From JABWBR01 sp036741235 (GTDB lineage: Bacteria > Bacteroidota > Bacteroidia > Chitinophagales > Saprospiraceae): a stretch of DNA of 12,123 bases. Both the position numbers and the translations under genes were made by a program. The stretch spans positions 1-12,123 of the forward strand of contig DAINSQ010000140.1 of NCBI GenBank assembly GCA_036741235.1, written 5' to 3'. This document shows positions 7,210 through 12,123 of this stretch, in pieces (position 1 is the stretch's first letter; each line of letters begins with the position of its first letter). The notes below the pieces were generated by a model. It searched no databases. It had not been told where the DNA came from and worked only from the letters and a program-made list of their open reading frames with translations.

Positions 7210-8325
7210 ATGCCTGGTCAATCGTCTTTCCCTCCTCAACTCCGCACCGAAATCGACGCCGCGTATCTTTACGATACTTTCGCGGCGCTGGAGACGGACG
7301 CTACCATTGCCGACGTATTCCGGCAATTGGCTGCCATCGAAGGTTCACATGCCAAAAAATACATAGCCCAGCAGGCTGAAAAAGGTATCAAACTGGAGCT
7401 GCCGCCGCCCACGGGGCGGGCGCGCACATTGGGCTGGATAGCCCGAAAATTCGGTTATGAATACGTGCTGCCCATTTTGATGAACACCGAAAAAGGGCTG
7501 GCAGGCGCAACCGTCAGGGGGAAAATGGCCGAAGGCAAACCCATAAGCGGGCAGGAGTGGAACCACGTGGCTATCCTCAAAAGCCTGGGAGAACTGCCCG
7601 GTCAGGTGAGCGGCGAAAAGCTGGCGCGCCTCGAAGGCAAACACCGAAATATCGGCGGCAACGCCCTGCGCGCAGCCGTGCTGGGCGCCAACGACGGGCT
7701 GGTGTCCAACCTCAGCCTTGTAATGGGCGTGGCCGGCGCCGATAGCAGCGGACAGGCTATCCTTATCGCCGGTTTTGCCGGCTTGCTGGCAGGCTCCATC
7801 TCGATGGCGCTCGGCGAATGGCTGTCGGTACAAAGCTCTCGCGAACTCTACCAGCGACAACTTGACATCGAAATGGAAGAACTCGAAAACAACCCCGAAG
7901 AAGAACAACACGAGTTGGCCTTGATCTACCAGGCTAAAGGCATAGCCAAAGCCGACGCGCAAGCCATGGCCCAACGCTTGCTGAGCAATAAAGCAACCGC
8001 CCACGAAACCCTGATCAAAGAAGAACTCGGCTTCGACCCCGGCGAACTGGGCGGCTCGGCCTGGACCGCGGCGCTTACCTCGTTTTTCCTGTTTGCCGTA
8101 GGCGCAATTATCCCCGTCATCCCTTTTATCGTTTTTGAAGGGCTACAGGCTACAATAGTGAGCGTGGCGGTGAGTACGCTGGGCTTATTCGCTATCGGCG
8201 CAGCCATTACGCTCTTTACCGGGCGCAGCATTTTTTATTCCGGTTTTCGCCAGGTGTTGTTCGGGCTTGCTGCTGCCGCGGTTACCTTCGGCATCGGCAA
8301 GTTGATTGGTGTGAGCATTACTTAG
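7210..8325 (+). CDS. Ferritin-like/VIT1-CCC1 family Fe2+/Mn2+ transporter
   Basis: A 371-residue inner-membrane protein. Residues 1-140 look like a ferritin/rubrerythrin-like helical domain with candidate di-iron ligands E14 (TEIDAAYLY), E44 and H47 (AAIEGSHAKK), E94 (NTEKGLAG), E116 and H119 (GQEWNHVA). Residues 145-371 are a VIT1/CCC1 domain with the hallmark GANDGLVSNLSLVMGV at 159-174 and ISMALGEWLSVQSSREL at 197-213. A charged stretch rich in Glu (221-236) lies between membrane segments 2 and 3, where this family binds metal. About five membrane spans are visible (about 152-173, 181-203, 287-309, 312-336, 346-370). The layout matches the bacterial membrane-bound ferritin (MbfA) type, known to export iron; Mn2+ is also possible. 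ATG 7210 is preferred: a TTG-initiated extension to 7165 would translate the promoter-like AT-rich spacer. The 67-residue gene follows by 41 bp on the same strand. Confidence 0.92.
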   Translation: MPGQSSFPPQLRTEIDAAYLYDTFAALETDATIADVFRQLAAIEGSHAKKYIAQQAEKGIKLELPPPTGRARTLGWIARKFGYEYVLPILMNTEKGLAGATVRGKMAEGKPISGQEWNHVAILKSLGELPGQVSGEKLARLEGKHRNIGGNALRAAVLGANDGLVSNLSLVMGVAGADSSGQAILIAGFAGLLAGSISMALGEWLSVQSSRELYQRQLDIEMEELENNPEEEQHELALIYQAKGIAKADAQAMAQRLLSNKATAHETLIKEELGFDPGELGGSAWTAALTSFFLFAVGAIIPVIPFIVFEGLQATIVSVAVSTLGLFAIGAAITLFTGRSIFYSGFRQVLFGLAAAAVTFGIGKLIGVSIT

Positions 8326-8366
8326 CGGTTTTTTCAACTTTTTCCAGCCTTCCGGTATTTTATTAA

Positions 8367-8570
8367 ATGAAATCAAGTACCGACGGCATGGATTTTTTTA
8401 ACAACAATCAACAACCGCTGAACAAACCCGAAGTTACCCAAAGCGCCAACCACAACCGCTTTGTGACCTGGCTCAAACGCCTGGGCGTTGCCGGGTTTCT
8501 ATTTTTTTTCCTGAAAGGCCTGGTCTGGCTGGCTATTTTCGCCGGCGTGGGGAAGTGTGTAATGGACTGA
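8367..8570 (+). CDS. Small single-span membrane protein, function unknown
   Basis: A 67-residue protein with a polar N-terminus rich in Asn and Gln (to about residue 29), a basic patch (TWLKRLG, about 34-40) and one hydrophobic segment (about 41-63, with FLFFFLKGLVWLAIFAGVG). The pattern predicts an inner-membrane protein with the polar part in the cytoplasm by the positive-inside rule. Short proteins with a similar KRLG..GFLFF..KGL.WL core occur widely in Bacteroidota by my recollection, so it is probably a real gene. It lies 41 bp after the transporter stop with no terminator between, so co-transcription is likely. The start may instead be the Met at residue 8 (8388). A T8 run (8502-8509) encodes part of the Phe cluster. 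Function is not known. Confidence 0.75.
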   Translation: MKSSTDGMDFFNNNQQPLNKPEVTQSANHNRFVTWLKRLGVAGFLFFFLKGLVWLAIFAGVGKCVMD

Positions 8571-8577
8571 TTGTTGA

Positions 8578-8595
8578 TCGCGGTACGCCCCGCGA
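8578..8595. terminator. Short GC-rich hairpin between convergent genes
   Basis: TCGCGG (8578-8583) pairs with CCGCGA (8590-8595) around a 6-nt loop. It sits in the 32-bp spacer between the stop codons of the 67-residue plus-strand gene and the 210-residue minus-strand gene, the right place for a shared bidirectional terminator. There is no T-tract on either side, so termination is a weak inference. Confidence 0.3.
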
Positions 8596-8602
8596 AGCAA
8601 TG

Positions 8603-9235
8603 TCAGAATTCATATCTTAAAAAACCGCCGAGGTTGTTTGTTTGTACAAAATCAGTTGCTCCCGCCTGATTGAAATCAGCCATTAAACCCGCGGCACAGG
8701 CCCGGTACCTGGCGCCAAGACGCAGGCGCTGGGTGAGGTTCCAAAACTCATTTTTCGGGTTGTAAACCGGAAACAGCTCCAACTGCGAAAAGAGCCGCCA
8801 TTGTTCGCTTATTTTGGGTTGCCAACGGAGCATACCGAACAAATCAAAGTTGCCCTCCTTTTTTAAATCGGCTACCAGCCAGCCGAAAAAGAGGAAATCG
8901 CCTTTCATCTTTACGAATTGTACGCCGGCTTTGGGCGTAAAACCTGCGTTGAGAAACGAGCCGACCGCCACCAGTCCCACGCCGTTATTGAAATTGTACG
9001 ATATGGCGTTTGTTGAACCAAAAGCCGTCGGCGCATTGTCGTAGTCGGTGCTGGCGCGGTTGCGGCTGAAAAACAACAATGGCGTGCGCTCGTCCTGTTT
9101 GTTTTTGAAAAATTTGAACCACATCAAATCCACCCCCGCCCGCTTATGCCCGGCATAGATTTCGACGGACTGGGAAAAAGCCGTATTCAAGCCCAGCAAC
9201 ATGACTGTTGCAAGGCAAAGTAATCTATTGTTCAT
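8603..9235 (-). CDS. Predicted outer-membrane beta-barrel protein, conserved in Bacteroidota, function unknown
   Basis: A 210-residue protein with a clear Sec signal peptide (MNNRLLCLATVMLLGLNTAFSQ, cleavage around residues 19-22). The mature part has alternating hydrophobic and polar stretches rich in aromatic residues and Gly, few Cys, and ends in FLRYEF; a terminal Phe is typical of outer-membrane barrels recognised by the BAM complex. Phrases such as WFKFFKNKQDERTPLLFFSR (39-58) and PTAFGSTNAISYNF (69-82) look like a conserved family that I cannot name. At about 190 mature residues an eight-stranded barrel is plausible. The start at 9235 gives the complete signal peptide and no Shine-Dalgarno is seen. 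The upstream DUF2142 gene is 141 bp away and separated by a strong hairpin, so this gene probably has its own promoter. Confidence 0.82.
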   Translation of the reverse strand: MNNRLLCLATVMLLGLNTAFSQSVEIYAGHKRAGVDLMWFKFFKNKQDERTPLLFFSRNRASTDYDNAPTAFGSTNAISYNFNNGVGLVAVGSFLNAGFTPKAGVQFVKMKGDFLFFGWLVADLKKEGNFDLFGMLRWQPKISEQWRLFSQLELFPVYNPKNEFWNLTQRLRLGARYRACAAGLMADFNQAGATDFVQTNNLGGFLRYEF

Positions 9236-9331
9236 TCAATGGTAATTAGCTAGGTAAATGGCCGTGCCGCTATCTATATTGAGGCCAATAACGATGCAAA
9301 AATGCAGGCGCCGCCGGCTCGAGGCAAGAGT

Positions 9332-9366
9332 CTAACTCAAAAGTGCGATACGTACTTTTGGGTTAG
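9332..9366 (-). terminator. Strong hairpin, likely terminator of the DUF2142 gene
   Basis: CTAACTCAAAAGT (9332-9344) is complementary to ACTTTTGGGTTAG (9354-9366) at 12 of 13 positions, and the thirteenth is a G-T wobble on one strand. The 9-nt loop can add three more inner pairs (9345-9347 with 9351-9353, one a wobble), leaving a 3-nt ATA loop. It lies 10 bp beyond the stop codon of the minus-strand DUF2142 gene (9377), the classic terminator position. It lacks a clear downstream T-tract on the minus strand (ACTCTTGCC follows), so it may act instead as a 3'-end stabiliser or be a copy of a dispersed palindromic repeat. Confidence 0.6.
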
Positions 9367-9376
9367 TGGCAGTCTG

Positions 9377-11215
9377 TCACTCCTGCACCCGCACCCTCAA
9401 ATCATCAAAATAACAGGTGTCTTGCGCCGAAACGAATACGCCGAATCCCTGTGCCGGGCGGTTGGGACCGATGGGGTAGGTTATTTCAAGTTTTGACCAC
9501 CCCAGGGAGTCGGTGACGGTGGGAGCGTATTGCGATAGAAATAGATCAATAGCCTCGTTTACCAGCCAAAGGTGAGCGCTTCGCCCTTTGTACCACACTT
9601 CGGCGTGAATGGTGTCCAGCGGTTCGAAATTATACAGGAGGAAGGTCATGCCGTAAGGATGGGCGGGCGTCACCTTGCAGGAATAAGCGCCGCTCCGGGC
9701 CGCCTCGCTTGAGTACGTGAGTCCATTGCCCGCCATCTGCCCGGGAATGTTGGTGTAAAAATACCGGTTGCCCATGTATTCGTCGACCCAGATTTTTTCG
9801 GCGTCGCAATACAAGGCATCCGAGGTTTTTGGCGGTATGGAATAATATCGCTGGTACAGCTTAACGCCGCCTGCAAGCAATAGTGCCATAAACCCGGCGA
9901 TCAACATATTGCGCAGCCCCAAAAAGCTTTGCCCCGCCCGGGCCAGCCCGATGAGCAACAGCGGAAATACCACAATAAAATACCGCCCCTGAATGCTGCC
10001 GCAATGCGTACTGCCCACCGCCGCCCACGACAAATACTGGCTCAGGTATATCAAGCCGGTGACGATTAATGCCACGGAAATGAATATCACGCGTTGCCGC
10101 AGGGTAAACTGCAAGCCCGGATTTTTTAAAAAGAACAACCCCGCAATCAGCAAGTACCCTCCGGTGACCCAAAACCACGAAAGCCTGGCGTCAAGCCACC
10201 CGAAAACGCCGATATAGGTGTGGGCAAGCATAATGCGGCTGGAAAGGAAAGACCTGACGATGACTTCCGGCGCCTGCAAAGGGTTGGTTTTGAGGTATTG
10301 CATTTGTCCGTTGATGTCGCATCCTTTCGGGACGTCGACGTTGACGACAAATTCCGGGTTGTAGGCCTCATGTGAAATGTACATGGACGACGCATAAGAA
10401 GAACACCAGTAGGCCAGCGCGAAAGCAAAGCCGCCCACAGCAAGGGTAATCGGCCATCGCCGTCGCGCCGGAAATTTATGCGCGGGGATGGCGAAAATCA
10501 ACAATACCAAAGGCGTGTAAACATATTTTGCGCTGGCTATCAGCGCGGCAAGCAGCGTCATGCCGGCAATCTGGGCGGGCGTAATTTTTTTATTGCCAAA
10601 AGCGAGCTTGACGATACTGCCAATCCAGAGGAGCCCGAGTATATTAGTAATGGCATCCGCGCTTGCCGACATATTGACGAATAACGTCATCGGGAGCAAC
10701 GCCAACAGCCCCAGTTGCCACCCAAATGCGGGCAGGGCCCTCAGACTGAAAAACAAGGCGAGCGACCAGCCGCACAAAACCGTCAACCTGATGAGGTAGA
10801 GCATCAGTACCGGACTAAAGCCCGCCGACAGGCCAATTTTAGCCGCAAACGCCTGCGGGGCATACGAAATGGGCGTGTACAGCGCCATATTGGGAAAATC
10901 TACAAATCTCGTTTGCCCGGAAGAGGTATTTTTTTTAATTTGGTGGTAAATGTACTGGTAGTTGGTCCGGGTGAAGGGATTTCCCCTCAAAAACTGAAAC
11001 GCCGAAGGCGCGTCGGCGATATATTCCGGTAAATGCCCTCCCAGCCGGTCGTCAAGCCGTTCGGCGGAAAACCGGCCGCTTGCAATATGGCAGGCCCGGT
11101 AAAAGTGATTGATTTCGTCGGGTACCTGGAAGGGAGGAGTCAATACGAGATACGCCGTCCCGATGACGAAACTGACAAGCGGTATAAGAACGTGCGGCTT
11201 GATTTTCATGCCCAT
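9377..11215 (-). CDS. DUF2142-family polytopic membrane protein with C-terminal jelly-roll-like domain
   Basis: A 612-residue inner-membrane protein. About 11 hydrophobic segments lie between residues 9 and 457, with a large extracytoplasmic loop after the first (about 28-115). Landmarks of the DUF2142 (predicted membrane protein) family are PPFQVPDEINHFYRA (27-41), the aromatic/Pro patch ALYTPISYAPQAFA (111-124), SADAITN (185-191) and QGRYF (409-413). The architecture resembles GT-C type lipid-linked glycosyltransferases, with acidic residues (D33, E34) in the first loop, so a role in cell-envelope glycan or polymer synthesis is a reasonable inference, not established. Residues about 480-612 form a soluble tail with a beta-sandwich pattern (SGAYSCKVTP, AEVWYKG, GWSKLEITY, and a final CYFDDLRVRV) like CBM4/9-type carbohydrate-binding or galactose-binding-like domains. 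The start may be Met1 (11215) or Met3 (11209). It is divergent from the gene at 11325 across 109 bp. Confidence 0.9.
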   Translation of the reverse strand: MGMKIKPHVLIPLVSFVIGTAYLVLTPPFQVPDEINHFYRACHIASGRFSAERLDDRLGGHLPEYIADAPSAFQFLRGNPFTRTNYQYIYHQIKKNTSSGQTRFVDFPNMALYTPISYAPQAFAAKIGLSAGFSPVLMLYLIRLTVLCGWSLALFFSLRALPAFGWQLGLLALLPMTLFVNMSASADAITNILGLLWIGSIVKLAFGNKKITPAQIAGMTLLAALIASAKYVYTPLVLLIFAIPAHKFPARRRWPITLAVGGFAFALAYWCSSYASSMYISHEAYNPEFVVNVDVPKGCDINGQMQYLKTNPLQAPEVIVRSFLSSRIMLAHTYIGVFGWLDARLSWFWVTGGYLLIAGLFFLKNPGLQFTLRQRVIFISVALIVTGLIYLSQYLSWAAVGSTHCGSIQGRYFIVVFPLLLIGLARAGQSFLGLRNMLIAGFMALLLAGGVKLYQRYYSIPPKTSDALYCDAEKIWVDEYMGNRYFYTNIPGQMAGNGLTYSSEAARSGAYSCKVTPAHPYGMTFLLYNFEPLDTIHAEVWYKGRSAHLWLVNEAIDLFLSQYAPTVTDSLGWSKLEITYPIGPNRPAQGFGVFVSAQDTCYFDDLRVRVQE

Positions 11216-11324
11216 CGAGCGTATCTCATGTATTTTAGTGGCGTGGCAAAGTACGGTATTTTTTTTTGTTGTTTGATAGCGCTAATTTATCCATCCTGTA
11301 AATCGTTAAAATCAAAAAAGCGTT
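11216..11324. promoter_or_regulatory. Divergent spacer between the DUF2142 gene and the secreted-protein gene
   Basis: This 109-bp AT-rich spacer must hold the promoters of both flanking divergent genes. It contains a T9 run (11259-11267) followed by TTTG-like sequence, and TAATTTAT at 11283-11290, a weak match to the TAnnTTTG -7 box on the plus strand; the spacing to the upstream TTTG (11265-11268) is only 14 bp. On the minus strand there is TACTTTG (11254-11248), one base short of the consensus. I cannot fix a promoter with confidence. Confidence 0.3.
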
Positions 11325-12123
11325 ATGCCTTACCCTGTTATCAAAAACAAGTGGAAGTTGCTAGTATTTTTGCTGAGCCTGTCGGCGGCGGCGGCGGCGC
11401 AGCCGTTGCCCATCGTATTGCGCAACGCCTCATTCGAAGACGAACCCGCCATATCGCAACCCCCGCGCGAATGGTATTACTGCGGCCCCCCGGAAGAAAC
11501 CCCGCCAGATGTGCAGCCCAACGGGGTTTTTGGAAAAACGCAAAACCCATATCACGGTTATTCCTATTTGGCCATGGTGACCAGGGATAACAACACCTGG
11601 GAAGCGGTAGGCCAGCGCCTGCTCGAACCGCTAAAAGCCGGCAAGTGCTACGAATTCTCGATTTTTTTGGCCCGCCCGGTCATTTATCAGAGCTCAAGCC
11701 GGATTACCGGCGAGTTGGACAACTTCAACAGGCCCGTCAACCTCCGCATTTTGGGCGGCGGCCCCCGTTGCGATCGCCGGGAGATACTGGCCGTCTCGCC
11801 ACCCGTGAAATCAACCGATTGGACCAAATACACTTTCCAGGTTCAGCCTTTCGAAGATGTGTACCACCTCACGCTGGAGGCCTATTTTTTGCCCGACAAA
11901 AAGGCCTACAACGGCGGTTTGTTGCTGGATGCCGCTTCGCCCATCCTGGAAATGGATTGCCTGACGCGCGAAAAGTTGGTAGATGTAAAAAAGCTCGCTT
12001 TCAGGAAACCCTCCCATGTCGCTGAACTGGAGCGGCTGATTGCCTTGCAATTGGAGCAATTGGAGATGGATTCGACGGGGCAGCAGTTGGCTATCCATTA
12101 TTTTACCGACCCCGACGGCATCG
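11325..12123 (+). CDS. Secreted protein with predicted carbohydrate-binding (jelly-roll) domain, partial at right edge
   Basis: An open reading frame of 266 codons plus one base that runs off the right edge without a stop. It begins with a signal peptide: MPYPVIKNKWK, a hydrophobic core (LLVFLLSLS) and five Ala encoded by GCG repeats (11385-11399), then Gln26. Residues about 28-215 look like a galactose-binding-like or CBM4/9-like beta-sandwich: LRNASFEDEP at 32-41 (the typical N-F-E opening), PREWYYCG, HGYSYLAMVTRDNNTWEAVGQ, the KAGKCYEFSIFLARP strand, a WTKYTFQVQP strand and a final GGLLLDAASPI. From about 216 a charged helical stretch begins (LERLIALQLEQLEM). I have a recollection that similar Saprospiraceae proteins carry a further C-terminal module, which would lie outside the window. 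An in-frame stop at 11307-11309 makes ATG 11325 the first possible ATG. No Shine-Dalgarno is seen. Function is probably surface or secreted glycan binding; no substrate can be named. Confidence 0.88.
   Translation, partial: MPYPVIKNKWKLLVFLLSLSAAAAAQPLPIVLRNASFEDEPAISQPPREWYYCGPPEETPPDVQPNGVFGKTQNPYHGYSYLAMVTRDNNTWEAVGQRLLEPLKAGKCYEFSIFLARPVIYQSSSRITGELDNFNRPVNLRILGGGPRCDRREILAVSPPVKSTDWTKYTFQVQPFEDVYHLTLEAYFLPDKKAYNGGLLLDAASPILEMDCLTREKLVDVKKLAFRKPSHVAELERLIALQLEQLEMDSTGQQLAIHYFTDPDGI

Noticed and set aside
7345..8004. 219-codon minus-strand reading frame over the transporter gene
   Set aside because: The opposite frame encodes a clear VIT-family protein; this one has no hydrophobic or domain pattern.
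11033..11590. 185-codon plus-strand reading frame
   Set aside because: It overlaps the start of the DUF2142 gene in antisense and then the signal-peptide gene at 11325 in another frame; that gene has a signal peptide and domain pattern, this one has neither.
11811..12098. 95-codon minus-strand reading frame at the right edge
   Set aside because: It is antisense to the open frame from 11325, which has a coherent secreted-protein sequence through the whole region.

Overview
The window looks like chromosomal DNA of a moderately GC-rich member of the Bacteroidota, most likely a Saprospiria-type (Lewinella/Haliscomenobacter-like) gliding or filamentous organism. The evidence is a 2,309-residue surface protein with a type B type IX secretion (gliding-motility) C-terminal domain and a SprB repeat, genes that start without a clear Shine-Dalgarno sequence, one perfect Bacteroidota -7 box (TAnnTTTG), and several proteins of families that I associate with Saprospiraceae. 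No rRNA, tRNA, CRISPR array, insertion sequence or phage gene is visible.

Layout. Positions 1-60 hold a 10-bp tandem repeat cut by the left edge, G-rich on the minus strand. Positions 108-7037 (minus) encode one giant secreted modular protein: signal peptide, P-domain-like module, a Cys-rich module, three exact 51-residue repeats, about 19 Ig/PKD-like repeats of about 83 residues, a SprB repeat, a last Ig-like module and the type IX sorting domain. A divergent spacer (7038-7209) carries its likely promoter and an 8-bp tandem repeat. On the plus strand follow a ferritin-like/VIT1-CCC1 iron or manganese transporter (7210-8325) and a 67-residue single-span membrane protein (8367-8570), probably one transcript. 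On the minus strand lie a 210-residue predicted outer-membrane barrel protein (8603-9235) and a 612-residue DUF2142 polytopic membrane protein with a C-terminal jelly-roll-like domain (9377-11215), separated by a strong hairpin. Divergent from the last is a secreted protein (11325 to the right edge) with a large predicted ligand-binding beta-sandwich; its reading frame is open at the window end.

How the genes fit together. No single pathway is evident. Five of the six genes act at the envelope or outside it: a type IX-secreted adhesin-like protein, an envelope glycan-type membrane protein, a barrel protein, a secreted predicted carbohydrate-binding protein and a small membrane protein. The VIT-type transporter is metal housekeeping at the inner membrane. 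The most unusual content is inside the giant gene: its strict repeat geometry, the subset of repeats with an extra cysteine pair, and a G8 homopolymer in the coding strand that could make it phase-variable. I see no convincing new multi-gene system.
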